DNA of 64,000 nucleotides from Vibrio ouci (GTDB lineage: Bacteria > Pseudomonadota > Gammaproteobacteria > Enterobacterales > Vibrionaceae), in contig NZ_SATR01000003.1 of NCBI RefSeq assembly GCF_004551525.1, positions 62,001 to 126,000 of the forward strand. The letters run 5' to 3'. The notes under the pieces are model-generated. The model was given only the letters and a program-made list of their open reading frames with translations. It did not search any database and was not told where the DNA came from. Position numbers and translations under genes: made by a program. Of this stretch, positions 47,259 to 57,170 are shown in pieces. Each line of letters starts with the position of its first letter. The stretch's first letter is position 1.

Positions 47259-47693
47259 ATGAGCGCAATGCAGATTGAGCAACTGGACCCGATGAAGTTA
47301 CCTTTAGTCGCGAGGCTATATAAATCCTTTTATCCATCCGGCAAGGCGAAAAAGGATGAGCTAACTTTGGTTGGTTACATGGAAAACCAAATGGCAGCGG
47401 TTGTCCGCTTTCGAACTATTGAACAATATCGATTGCTAACGGGGATGCTTGTTGTCCCTGATTTTAGGGGGCAAGGGCTCGGACATGAACTGATGTGCCA
47501 TTGTTTGCATTACGTGCTATCTGAGGGCGATTATTGCTTTGCCTATCAGCACCTTGAAGGCTTTTATGCACAGCATGGTTTTAAGACGATTGATTGCCAG
47601 GAGTTGCCTAACTCGTTGAAAGGTTTATACGATCGCTATACTCGTACTAAAACGCTAGTACCAATGATGTACCTTGTGGCAGAGTCACCCTAG
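47259..47693 (+). CDS. GNAT-family N-acetyltransferase
   Basis: This small GNAT protein of about 144 residues has the acetyl-CoA loop RGQGLGHEL preceded by the beta strand GMLVVPDF, and a terminal EGFYAQHGFK typical of the family. The substrate is unknown. The frame opens at a TTG (47250), but the ATG at 47259 is more likely; ATG 47268 is possible. It diverges from murB with a 58-base gap that must hold both promoters. Confidence 0.78.
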   Translation: MSAMQIEQLDPMKLPLVARLYKSFYPSGKAKKDELTLVGYMENQMAAVVRFRTIEQYRLLTGMLVVPDFRGQGLGHELMCHCLHYVLSEGDYCFAYQHLEGFYAQHGFKTIDCQELPNSLKGLYDRYTRTKTLVPMMYLVAESP

Positions 47694-47758
47694 GCATGTA
47701 AAGCGTTTGCTTTATAAATGGCTTCCCTCATAATTACTTAGTGATTGAGGAAGTAAAT

Positions 47759-48379
47759 ATGAAAAGCACGGATAAAATTTTACAGTTAATCAAAACCAAT
47801 GGTGCGGTTACGGTAAAACAATTGGCACAAGAGTTATCTATGACGACGATGGGGGCTCGCCAGCACCTGCAAGCTCTTGAGTCTCAAGGTGTGCTTACCT
47901 TTGAAGATCGTAAAATAAAAGTTGGCCGGCCAACCAGACATTGGTCTCTTACTTCTGAAGGGCACAAAGAATTTTCTGATCGTCACGGTGAACTCACGAT
48001 TCAAGTCATAGATGCGGTAGAGAGCTTGTTTGGTAAAGAGGGGCTACAAAAGGTCGCCGATGAAAGGGAGAAGCAAACCTTTCATAATTACCTAAATCAG
48101 CTAAGCGAATATTCTGAACTGGAAGAGCGTTTACTAAAGCTAGTTGAGTTGCGCCAGCAAGAAGGCTATATGGCTGAGTTGGAGAAGACGGAGTCTGGAT
48201 ACACTATGATTGAAAACCACTGCCCTATCTGTAAAGCTGCGACGCGTTGCCCGTCTCTTTGTCAGTCTGAGCTAAATGTCTTTAACAAGCTACTTGGTGC
48301 TGACTGCTTGATAGAACGAACAGAGCATATTGTTCAAGGTGAAAGGCGCTGTGCTTACCGAATTTCGCTTGAAGACTGA
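47759..48379 (+). CDS. HTH transcriptional regulator with Cys-rich C-terminus (SufR-like)
   Basis: This protein of about 206 residues has an N-terminal winged helix (MKSTDKILQLIKTNGAVTV through QHLQALESQGVL) and a DeoR/ArsR-like wing KVGRPTRHWSLT. The C-terminal domain has HCPICKAATRCPSLCQSEL and a final RCAYRI, a Cys pattern resembling SufR-type regulators that bind an iron-sulfur cluster. The start ATG 47759 has a GAGGAAG site; the upstream GTG is not needed. Targets are unknown. A hairpin terminator follows. Confidence 0.75.
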   Translation: MKSTDKILQLIKTNGAVTVKQLAQELSMTTMGARQHLQALESQGVLTFEDRKIKVGRPTRHWSLTSEGHKEFSDRHGELTIQVIDAVESLFGKEGLQKVADEREKQTFHNYLNQLSEYSELEERLLKLVELRQQEGYMAELEKTESGYTMIENHCPICKAATRCPSLCQSELNVFNKLLGADCLIERTEHIVQGERRCAYRISLED

Positions 48380-48387
48380 TTAAACTT

Positions 48388-48412
48388 ACACCTCCTTAGG
48401 TGTTCTTACTTT
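48388..48412 (+). terminator. Terminator after the HTH regulator
   Basis: ACACCT (48388-48393) and AGGTGT (48398-48403) form a 6-bp stem with a CCTT loop, followed by TCTTACTTTTG. It is short but well placed, 8 bases after the stop. Confidence 0.55.
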
Positions 48413-48505
48413 TGAGACTCAGAATAATCCCATCTTCCATTGTTTTCATGATCACCTATCCTTAAATGAGTTGCTGATACTTCAATCAGTGTATTAGGAG
48501 GCATT

Positions 48506-48841
48506 ATGAGAACACCATTAATCAATCAAACATTACCTTCTTTTGATGAGTTGATGGAGCTTGCACAAAATAATCCAGATGCCTTTTCTCAACTCAAGCA
48601 AGACATGTGTGAAGAGATGATCCTTTCAGCTTCTGAAGAGATGCAAGAGAGATTGTGGGCGCAGCAAAGCCATATCGATCGCGTTGTCAGTACGTGCAAA
48701 AACCCTAACCACGCTAATATGGTCTTAATGCGTGAACTGGTTTCTCAAATGACGAAATTTCAAGATGTATTAGATGGCGATGTTGCTGAATCAGACAAAC
48801 AGCCGTTAGCTGATGTTATCTCGTTGGATGAGTGGAGGTAA
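48506..48841 (+). CDS. DUF3135 domain protein
   Basis: This 111-residue soluble, mainly helical protein (LPSFDELMELAQNNPDAFSQ through VISLDEWR) matches the DUF3135 family of Gammaproteobacteria. The function is unknown. It starts at an ATG with a strong TTAGGAGG ribosome-binding site. It lies between the HTH regulator and wzz, both separated by more than 100 bases, so it is probably a single-gene transcript. Confidence 0.8.
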   Translation: MRTPLINQTLPSFDELMELAQNNPDAFSQLKQDMCEEMILSASEEMQERLWAQQSHIDRVVSTCKNPNHANMVLMRELVSQMTKFQDVLDGDVAESDKQPLADVISLDEWR

Positions 48842-48950
48842 TGAATAAAGATTTTTGCTCAGGCTGTGCTCATCATTTTCGCTATGATAAACTCTAGTTA
48901 GTATAAATTTAGCGCCATTTTGGGTGCTGTGACTAATTAAAGGATTACCA

Positions 48951-50066
48951 GTGAGCGGGCAAAACCAAGCACCTATTGCTAATCAGCAATATTCACCTCA
49001 AATTCCCCCTTCTTTTCAAAACAATGATGAAATTGATCTTAGAGAGCTGTTTAAAGCCCTTTGGGATGGCAAATTTATCATTATAGCAACAACGGTTTTG
49101 TTTGCTGTTGGCGCAATATTGTTCGCATTAAATTCGCAAGAGTGGTGGTCATCCAAAGCCAAGGTGTCTCAGGCGCAGTTGCAAGATATGTCAGCTTACC
49201 AACAACAGGTTAAGCAGTATCAGCCGGTTTTTGATATTTATCAAGAAGATGGCACAGTACTAGTTAGTAATGAACTTGATGATTTGGTTGACACAAAGGT
49301 ATTGTTTCAGCGCTTTGTCGACGCATTTAATTCCAGTGATAATAAGCGATCTTTCTTAGATTCGAGTGAAGAGTTTAAGCAATTTAAGGTACAACTTGAT
49401 GCTGACTTAGCCAGAGCCTTATATGCTTCATGGTTTAGCAAAATAGAGGCGAAGAAAAATGGCAATGGAGCTAATTCTCCGTTTGACGTTTCGTTTCAAT
49501 CAGTTTCAAAAGAGAGCAGTTATGCACTTTTAAATGAATATCTAGCAGTTATCAAGCGAGAGACTCATCAAGATGCATTGAATAACTTACAAGCTATTGT
49601 CGATGCCAAGCGCAATGAACTTATCCAACAAAAGCGGATTCTTGAGACTCAAGCTGCAAATAAATTAAAGGTAGAGGCTGAGCGTGCTAAATATGCACTT
49701 GAGATTGCCCGGGCAGCAAACGTCACCCAACCAATTCAAACCAATAGCGATAAAGAAATCTTCGGTATTGATTTAGGTACTAAGGCGTTAGCTGCTAAGG
49801 TGAAGGCTTTAGAGTCTATTGAGAGCTTAAGTGTAGTAGAGCCACGCCTCCAGCAGATCGACGCAAAATTGGAAATGCTGAAGAACCTCGAAATCGATCG
49901 TTCGATTCAGTTCCAAACTTTCCGTTTCTTGGAAAATGTTGAACAGCCAATTACTCGCGATAAGCCTAAGCGTGCACTGATTGCAGTGCTAGGAACACTT
50001 TTGGGTGGGATGCTAGGTGTAGCAATTGTTTTAATACGCTTCGCTTTTCGTCGTGAAGAAGATTAA
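48951..50066 (+). CDS. wzz: O-antigen chain-length determinant Wzz
   Basis: This 371-residue polysaccharide co-polymerase has a cytoplasmic N-tail ending in DEIDLRELFKALWDGK, a first transmembrane helix at about residues 41-60, a large coiled-coil periplasmic domain, and a C-terminal Pro-rich helix around residues 338-362 (AVLGTLLGGMLGVAIVLI). Together with Wzy it sets the modal O-chain length. It starts at GTG with an AAGGA site eight bases upstream. It is unlinked to the main O locus by about 5 kb of housekeeping genes and lies next to groESL. Confidence 0.88.
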   Translation: MSGQNQAPIANQQYSPQIPPSFQNNDEIDLRELFKALWDGKFIIIATTVLFAVGAILFALNSQEWWSSKAKVSQAQLQDMSAYQQQVKQYQPVFDIYQEDGTVLVSNELDDLVDTKVLFQRFVDAFNSSDNKRSFLDSSEEFKQFKVQLDADLARALYASWFSKIEAKKNGNGANSPFDVSFQSVSKESSYALLNEYLAVIKRETHQDALNNLQAIVDAKRNELIQQKRILETQAANKLKVEAERAKYALEIARAANVTQPIQTNSDKEIFGIDLGTKALAAKVKALESIESLSVVEPRLQQIDAKLEMLKNLEIDRSIQFQTFRFLENVEQPITRDKPKRALIAVLGTLLGGMLGVAIVLIRFAFRREED

Positions 50067-50166
50067 AAGAGTTACACTCATCTAAATGAAATGCTTCACT
50101 TACGTTACGGTTAGTGGGGCATTTTTAGTTTTTGAGTTAGAAAAGTTCAAATACTGCATCTCTGAA

Positions 50167-50198
50167 CTTGATCACAAAAAAAATCCTATTCCCCCTTG
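50167..50198 (+). promoter_or_regulatory. Candidate heat-shock (sigma-32) promoter of groESL
   Basis: CTTGATC (50167-50173) and CCCCCTTG (50191-50198) resemble the sigma-32 -35 (CTTGAAA) and -10 (CCCCATnT) elements with a spacing slightly above the usual range. The site lies about 90 bases before the groES ATG. Confidence 0.45.
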
Positions 50199-50289
50199 GG
50201 TTTACTTAATCCGTCCCTCATATAGTTACCACAAGGCTTTGAAAGCCGTTTATCAAATCAAACATGGAAATTTTCAGGAGAGACACCCG

Positions 50290-50580
50290 ATGAATATTCG
50301 TCCATTACACGACCGAGTTATCGTTGAGCGCCAAGAAGTTGAATCTAAGTCAGCTGGTGGCATCGTTCTAACTGGTTCTGCTGCAGAGAAATCGACTCGC
50401 GGCGTAGTTCTAGCTGTAGGTAAAGGCCGCATTCTAGAAAACGGTACAGTGCTACCGTTGGACGTAAAAGTTGGCGACACTGTTATCTTCGCTGAAGGTT
50501 ACGGTACTAAGACTGAAAAAATCGACGGTAAAGAAGTGCTAGTGATGTCTGAAAACGACATCATGGCGATCGTTGAGTAA
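50290..50580 (+). CDS. groES: Co-chaperonin GroES
   Basis: This 96-residue lid of the GroEL chaperonin has [16 protein letters not shown] at the start, the mobile loop [20 protein letters not shown], and the C-terminal [16 protein letters not shown]. The frame is open well upstream, but the ATG at 50290 with the AGGAGA site (50276-50281) gives the exact family length. Strongly biased codons indicate high expression. It is paired with groEL 72 bases later. Confidence 0.97.
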   Translation: MNIRPLHDRVIVERQEVESKSAGGIVLTGSAAEKSTRGVVLAVGKGRILENGTVLPLDVKVGDTVIFAEGYGTKTEKIDGKEVLVMSENDIMAIVE

Positions 50581-50649
50581 TAGCAATCATTGAGTAGTTT
50601 TTTGCTCAGATTCAAATACTAGTCAAAACAAAGAATTTAAAGGAAATAA

Positions 50650-52290
<1,641 letters not shown>

Positions 52291-52320
52291 TCATCCCTCT
52301 CGCTATTCATAGTGAAATTA

Positions 52321-52348
52321 AAAACGGAGACTTCGGTCTCCGTTTTTG
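52321..52348 (+). terminator. Rho-independent terminator of groESL
   Basis: AAACGGAGA and TCTCCGTTT form a stem around a CTTCGG loop (a stable tetraloop type), followed by T residues. It lies about 30 bases after groL and may also serve the convergent gene. Confidence 0.9.
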
Positions 52349-52358
52349 TATCTGCTAG

Positions 52359-52934
52359 TTAGCTCCGTAGGTGCTGATGCACGTAGTCTCGAATAAACGG
52401 CACTACTTCCGCTTCAAACCATGGATTCTTCTTTAACCATAATGTGTTTCTTGGTGAAGGGTGGGGGAGTGGTAAATAATTTGGTGCCCAGCGCTGCCAT
52501 TGCTGCACGGTTTCAGTTAGCGTCTTGGGCTTGTCGCTCAAATAATAGTTTTGCGCATACTGGCCAATCAGTAACGTCATACCGACATTAGGTAATTGTT
52601 CTAATACCGCTTGATGCCATTTAGGGGCGCACTCTTTTCTTGGCGGTAAGTCACCGCTTTTCCCTTTACCCGGATAGCACAAGCCCATTGGCATAATAGC
52701 TACCTGATTGGAGTCATAAAATGTCTCTTTATCGAGCTCTAGCCACTCTCTTAACCTGTTACCGCTTGGGTCATTCCAAGGGATTGAAGTTTCATGGACA
52801 CGAGTTCCAGGAGCTTGGCCGATAATCAATAACTTTGCAGATTCAGAAGCTTGTATGACCGGGTTAGCACCAAGGGGCAAGTTCTCTTCACACAATCGGC
52901 AAGCTCTTACTTGCTGCAGTAAATCATCCAACAT
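52359..52934 (-). CDS. Uracil-DNA glycosylase-superfamily protein
   Basis: This 191-residue protein of the UDG superfamily has an N-terminal Cys pair CRLC (residues 12-15), motif A-like LLIIGQAPGTRVHETSIPWND (where family 4 has GEAPG), and a C-terminal PHPSPRNTLW motif. It resembles the family often annotated as uracil-DNA glycosylase family protein, probably acting in base-excision repair. The substrate is not established from sequence. It lies 15 bases downstream of the dehydrogenase gene on the same strand. Confidence 0.8.
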   Translation of the reverse strand: MLDDLLQQVRACRLCEENLPLGANPVIQASESAKLLIIGQAPGTRVHETSIPWNDPSGNRLREWLELDKETFYDSNQVAIMPMGLCYPGKGKSGDLPPRKECAPKWHQAVLEQLPNVGMTLLIGQYAQNYYLSDKPKTLTETVQQWQRWAPNYLPLPHPSPRNTLWLKKNPWFEAEVVPFIRDYVHQHLRS

Positions 52935-52949
52935 ATCTCTTTCTCGGCA

Positions 52950-53876
52950 CTAGTAGCCTTTATCCAAATCCACAGTGTTAATTAAACCAAACCCATCTCG
53001 CCAGCGTTGGTAGTTTTCCGCAAAGATATCCACCACCTGCTCAGGAAAGCTGAGGGCAGCGATATGCGGTGTGATGGTGATATTCGGGTGTTGCCAATAA
53101 GGATGTGAATTATCTAATGGCTCTTGCTCAAACACATCGAGGAAAGCGTGACTAATAGAGCCGGATTCCAGTGACTCCAGTAGCCCTTGTTGCTCAATTG
53201 CGCCGCCGCGACCAACGTTGAACAGTAGCGCACCTTTACAGTGCGATAAGCTGTCGCTATTTAAAATATGTTGGGTTTCAGGCGTGTTGGGTAATGTGTT
53301 GACGACTATATCCGCTTGTTCCAAGGCGGTAGCTAACTCTTGAATATGGTAAGTCGACTCAAATGGCGAACCCTTGCTTGGAATTCCACTGCGATTAATA
53401 CCAATCGGCACAATGAAAAACGCTTTAGCCGCATTGGCCAGATAGGCTCCAATTGACCCTGTACCTAGAATCACCATCTTTTTACCTGCCAGTGACTGAT
53501 AAGGCTTTGGTGACCAAGCCTTTTGTGTTTGTTGCTGGTGGTAATAAGTAAAGTGGCGATAGTGCTCAATGGTATAGCCCAGTACGTATTCTGAGATTTG
53601 TTGGCCGAAGATGCCTTTAACATTGGTCAACTCACCAGAAAAGCTCTCTAAATGTGGAACAAGCGCGTCGACGCCAGCGTAGATAGATTGCACCCATTCG
53701 ACATTAGGAAATTCGTCAAAGCACTTTGCCGCTAAGGGTGGGGAAGCTAAAAGAATCGTCGCTTGTTCCTTATCAGAGGTGATTTCTATATCAGGTAACG
53801 TCAGTTGCTCTAATAGCGCGAGGTAATATGGATTATCTTCAGTGAGTAGATACAACTTATGAGTGAAATTGTTCAT
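52950..53876 (-). CDS. D-2-hydroxyacid dehydrogenase
   Basis: This NAD(P)-dependent dehydrogenase of about 308 residues is related to glyoxylate/hydroxypyruvate reductases. The Rossmann loop is VILGTGSIGAYLA, followed by VNTLPNTPETQHIL, FNVGRGGAIEQQGLL with the catalytic Arg, DVFEQEPL with Glu, and TPHIAAL with the catalytic His. The start at ATG 53876 removes a short upstream extension and leaves an 84-base gap to the divergent DUF416 gene. The exact substrate is unknown. Confidence 0.83.
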   Translation of the reverse strand: MNNFTHKLYLLTEDNPYYLALLEQLTLPDIEITSDKEQATILLASPPLAAKCFDEFPNVEWVQSIYAGVDALVPHLESFSGELTNVKGIFGQQISEYVLGYTIEHYRHFTYYHQQQTQKAWSPKPYQSLAGKKMVILGTGSIGAYLANAAKAFFIVPIGINRSGIPSKGSPFESTYHIQELATALEQADIVVNTLPNTPETQHILNSDSLSHCKGALLFNVGRGGAIEQQGLLESLESGSISHAFLDVFEQEPLDNSHPYWQHPNITITPHIAALSFPEQVVDIFAENYQRWRDGFGLINTVDLDKGY

Positions 53877-53960
53877 CGCCTTGCTTTTTTCCCTGCTGGT
53901 TATCAAGTACACTTTCGCTGTCTAATTCAGCAACTAGGTCAACAGACCCTAAGAGTCTCT

Positions 53961-54548
53961 ATGCTACAGAATCCTCTTCAGCTTCGTCTTGAGAAGTTAG
54001 AACCATGGAAACAGATTACCTTTATGGCGAGTCTGTGTGAACGTATGTACCCAAACTATGCGATGTTTTGTGATAGCACAGAGTTTGCGCAGGCGCGTGT
54101 TTACCGCGATGTGTTGGATAGCATCTGGGAGCAGCTTACTGTTAAAACGGCCAAAGTGAACTTTGAACGCCAACTAGAAAAGCTTGAAGAGATCATTCCA
54201 AGTTCTGAAGACTTTGACTTTTACGGTGTGTACCCTGCGATTGATGCGTGTGTGTCGCTCTCTCACTTGTTACATGGTCTGTTAGACCGTGATTACCTTT
54301 TTGAGAACATGCATAAAGTGAGTCAGCAATCGGTAATGACGGTTGCTCAACTTGAAGAAGCTCAAACAGGTGAAGAAATCACTAACGAAAACCAAAAGCA
54401 AAACGAAGCTGTGTGCGGAGAGTGGGATGTTCAGTGGGCTATCTTCCGTCCTCTACGTGAAGCTGAAGAGCGTGATATTGACCTGATTAAAGACTTGCGT
54501 GCTGAGCTGCGTGATGAAGGCGTAAGTAATATCGGTATTAGTCTGTAA
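53961..54548 (+). CDS. yjaG: DUF416 family protein (YjaG)
   Basis: This 195-residue protein of the YjaG/DUF416 family opens with LQNPLQLRLEKLEPWKQITF. The frame is open further upstream, but the ATG at 53961 gives the family length and avoids overlap with the divergent dehydrogenase. The function is unknown. In E. coli it also sits directly upstream of hupA; here the CNNM gene is inserted between them. It ends at a bidirectional terminator. Confidence 0.85.
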   Translation: MLQNPLQLRLEKLEPWKQITFMASLCERMYPNYAMFCDSTEFAQARVYRDVLDSIWEQLTVKTAKVNFERQLEKLEEIIPSSEDFDFYGVYPAIDACVSLSHLLHGLLDRDYLFENMHKVSQQSVMTVAQLEEAQTGEEITNENQKQNEAVCGEWDVQWAIFRPLREAEERDIDLIKDLRAELRDEGVSNIGISL

Positions 54549-54562
54549 AGCCGTTTTAAAAT

Positions 54563-54590
54563 AAAGGGAGCCGAGGCTCCCTTTATTGTA
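54563..54590. terminator. Bidirectional terminator between DUF416 and CNNM genes
   Basis: AAAGGGAGCC (54563-54572) and GGCTCCCTTT (54575-54584) form a 10-bp stem with T-rich flanks on both sides, between convergent genes. Confidence 0.88.
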
Positions 54591-54591
54591 T

Positions 54592-55701
54592 CTATGATTT
54601 ATTCTCTTTTGAGTCATCTGTGTTTGAAGGCTTTTCTTGCTCTTCATCGTCATCATCGCGATTTTCGATAACGCCGTGTTTTTCTTTCCACTTTTCCCAG
54701 CGGTCAAAAGCGAGCTCTTGCATGTCGGTAGTGCGGTCAGCTTCGTCGACAATCTCTTCACCAACTAGGTGCTCAAACACGTCCTCTAGAGTCAAGATGC
54801 CTTGAATTGTACCGTACTCGTCGACCACCATGGCTAGTTGCAGGCGGTTGGCCATCATTTGCTCAAATGCTTTTGGTAGCGCAATCGTATTGAACAGCAC
54901 GTGCACTGGGCGCATCACCGCACCAAGTTGCTTCTCACCACAACCAGCTTGCTGAAGCTTAAATAGCTCTAAGCGGTGGACAAAACCAATGATATTGTCT
55001 GTTGATTGGCTGTAAACCAGTGGGCGTGAAAAGGGCGTATCTTTATGTTTATCCAGAAACTCGTTAATCGTCATCTCTGCATCGACACGGAATACCACTG
55101 GACGAGGCGTCATTACCTGGGTAACAGGCACATCTTGAATACCTAGCAGGTTGTTGAGGATCTTAGATTCACCTTCCGCGAACTCACCACTCTCTTTAGC
55201 CAAAATTGCCATTGCAGACAGTTCATCACGCATTTTTGGTGCTTCATGGCCACGAGCTAAGCGCTTAGTGATCTGCTCTGAGAACCATACAAATGGTGTA
55301 AGTGCCCATACCATCCAACGTAATGTGGTTGCAGCCATTGGCGCAAGCTGACGCCAGTACGTCGCGCCGATGGTTTTCGGTACGATTTCCGATAGTACCA
55401 AAATACCCAGTGTTAATACGCCAGAGAATACGCCAAGCCATTCGCTACCGAATACTACCGCAGCCTGTGCACCTGCTGTCGCCGCACCAATTGTGTGAGC
55501 GATGGTGTTAAGGGTAAGGATCGAAGCCAGTGGTCGGTCGATATCTGTTTTTAACTTTGCCAAAGAGTCAGCCGCAGGGTGACCTTGCTGACGCAATTGA
55601 GCGATATAACTTGGTGAGATACTCAGAAGAACCGCTTCTAAGACGGAGCAGATAAACGATACGCCAATCGCAACAGAGACGTATATAGTTAGCAACAACA
55701 T
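54592..55701 (-). CDS. CNNM-domain (DUF21) and CBS-domain membrane protein
   Basis: This protein of about 369 residues has an N-terminal CNNM/DUF21 transmembrane domain (three to four helices, with LSEIVPKTIGATYW in a conserved position), a CBS pair (VTQVMTPRPVVFRVD and GTIQGILTLEDVFEHLVGEE) and a highly acidic C-tail. Related proteins (CorB/YtfL-like) are implicated in Mg2+ or other cation transport. The start ATG 55701 has an AGGA site; an upstream extension is open but less likely. Confidence 0.85.
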   Translation of the reverse strand: MLLLTIYVSVAIGVSFICSVLEAVLLSISPSYIAQLRQQGHPAADSLAKLKTDIDRPLASILTLNTIAHTIGAATAGAQAAVVFGSEWLGVFSGVLTLGILVLSEIVPKTIGATYWRQLAPMAATTLRWMVWALTPFVWFSEQITKRLARGHEAPKMRDELSAMAILAKESGEFAEGESKILNNLLGIQDVPVTQVMTPRPVVFRVDAEMTINEFLDKHKDTPFSRPLVYSQSTDNIIGFVHRLELFKLQQAGCGEKQLGAVMRPVHVLFNTIALPKAFEQMMANRLQLAMVVDEYGTIQGILTLEDVFEHLVGEEIVDEADRTTDMQELAFDRWEKWKEKHGVIENRDDDDEEQEKPSNTDDSKENKS

Positions 55702-56031
55702 AAGTGTCCTATGTAGGTTTATCTCCACCATAAACTTTGCATGAAAAGTCTGACTTTTCGAACCTGTGCATGATTACAGTGGACATTTTGTATTCGCTTT
55801 AAGCCCCGCACTATCAGGCTTTACGGACTTTCGCTGATGTATAAATAAGGCCAAATGAGGTTAAAAACAAGTATTAACTGATCCTTCCAGAGTAACAAAT
55901 TGTGAGTTAATACTCAGAATACGGTTAAAAGTACGTCATGAAAGCGAAAGATCGCTTACAAACCTTTGCCAGATGGGGCATTTATGATTTAGAGTGAGTT
56001 GAATTCGATAACATATGAGAAGGGAAACCTA
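55702..56031. promoter_or_regulatory. Divergent regulatory gap between CNNM gene and hupA
   Basis: This 330-base gap holds no gene. It must carry promoters for the minus-strand CNNM gene and for hupA. A perfect 17-base palindrome, GAAAAGTC-T-GACTTTTC (55743-55759), sits 42 bases before the CNNM start and could be an operator. I could not define the hupA -35/-10 with confidence. Confidence 0.45.
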
Positions 56032-56304
56032 ATGAACAAGACCCAATTAATCGACTTTATCGCAGAGAAAGCAGATCTATCTAAAGCACAAGCTAAAGCT
56101 GCTCTTGAAGCTACTCTTGAAGGTGTGACTGGCGCACTAAAAGAGGGTGACCAGGTTCAACTAATTGGTTTTGGTACATTCAAAGTTAACCACCGTGCAG
56201 CACGTACTGGCCGTAACCCTAAAACTGGTGACGAGATCCAAATCGCTGCAGCGAACGTTCCTGCATTCGTAGCAGGTAAAGCACTGAAAGACGCAGTAAA
56301 ATAA
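56032..56304 (+). CDS. hupA: DNA-binding protein HU-alpha
   Basis: This 90-residue histone-like nucleoid protein begins [18 protein letters not shown] and has the signature [21 protein letters not shown] forming the DNA-gripping arm. It starts at ATG 56032 behind an AAGGGAAA site. Its strongly biased codons fit an abundant protein. A terminator hairpin follows 42 bases after the stop. Confidence 0.97.
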   Translation: MNKTQLIDFIAEKADLSKAQAKAALEATLEGVTGALKEGDQVQLIGFGTFKVNHRAARTGRNPKTGDEIQIAAANVPAFVAGKALKDAVK

Positions 56305-56346
56305 TTAAATACTGATTTCAGAGTTTTACACTCTAGATTGTATATA

Positions 56347-56388
56347 ATACGCCAAGGTAGTCTTTCCTATCTTGGCGTATATTTGTTT
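56347..56388 (+). terminator. Rho-independent terminator of hupA
   Basis: ATACGCCAAG (56347-56356) and CTTGGCGTAT (56371-56380) form a 10-bp stem, followed by ATTTGTTTT. It ends just before the DUF1481 start. Confidence 0.85.
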
Positions 56389-56389
56389 T

Positions 56390-57088
56390 ATGACTATGAA
56401 AAAAATACTTCTTCCTTCACTAATCGCTTCTTTGCTTATCGGTTGCTCATCGAGTGTACCGACGCCAAACCTTGATCAGTTCTCCAATTATACTGGTGGA
56501 CAGACGATGGGCGATGCGACCAGTTTATATTGGTATACGGAGCGTCTGACCTTCCCTTATACGGCTGCTGATTATGTCGCAGCTGGCGATTATGGTTGGT
56601 ATAAAACCGACTACCGCTGGGATGAGGGTGAGTTGCGAGAACTGATTCGTGAAGGTGAACAGCTTAAAGATACCGAGCTAGTGCCATATCGCATTCATGT
56701 GCGCTTTAATAAAGACGGCGATGCGATCTATCAGCAACATAGGCTAGATGGGCGAGTGTTGCCGCTTACGGCGGATAAAATTGCTTGGTTAAAGCAAGAA
56801 GCGCTCAACATTGCTGATATTGCCAAGCAGCAAAGCAATAATGGCACGAGACTCATTCAAGGCTACTGGGATGGAACCAGCTTCGATGCGTGTAATGGTA
56901 AGAGCTACGAGCAGGTGGAGTTCAATGAGACCTTGCCAAGCTTTGTTGTGAGCCGTTTATCATCGGTCGATAGCTATGCGGCGTTTATTGGTTCAACACG
57001 CAGCAATAAAGTAGTCGTTAATGAGCTGCTCATGTTATCTGATGACAGTCATGATTGTATTGAGCGTCCAAGCTTAATTGAAGAGTAA
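56390..57088 (+). CDS. DUF1481 lipoprotein
   Basis: This lipoprotein of about 232 residues has a signal peptide (MKKILLPSLIASLLIGCSSS) with lipobox LIGC, so it is expected at the inner or outer membrane facing the periplasm. It corresponds to the DUF1481 (YjaH) family that follows hupA in E. coli too. The function is unknown. I chose the ATG at 56390; 56396 is equally possible. Its ribosome-binding site is poor and overlaps the hupA terminator. Confidence 0.83.
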   Translation: MTMKKILLPSLIASLLIGCSSSVPTPNLDQFSNYTGGQTMGDATSLYWYTERLTFPYTAADYVAAGDYGWYKTDYRWDEGELRELIREGEQLKDTELVPYRIHVRFNKDGDAIYQQHRLDGRVLPLTADKIAWLKQEALNIADIAKQQSNNGTRLIQGYWDGTSFDACNGKSYEQVEFNETLPSFVVSRLSSVDSYAAFIGSTRSNKVVVNELLMLSDDSHDCIERPSLIEE

Positions 57089-57110
57089 GCTTAGGCTTTA
57101 ACAGATAAAC

Positions 57111-57136
57111 AAAAGGCGCTCATTGAGCGCCTTTTT
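57111..57136. terminator. Bidirectional terminator between DUF1481 gene and purD
   Basis: AAAGGCGCT (57112-57120) and AGCGCCTTT (57126-57134) form a perfect 9-bp stem with T-runs on both strands between convergent genes. Confidence 0.9.
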
Positions 57137-57170
57137 ACTTCTAGTCAGTTAGCCAAACTGAAATTGTTAT

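Noticed and set aside
50086-50289. N-terminal extension of GroES
   Set aside because: The frame is open upstream, but GroES starts at the ATG at 50290 with a clear AGGAGA site and the exact family length. The upstream part is the promoter region.
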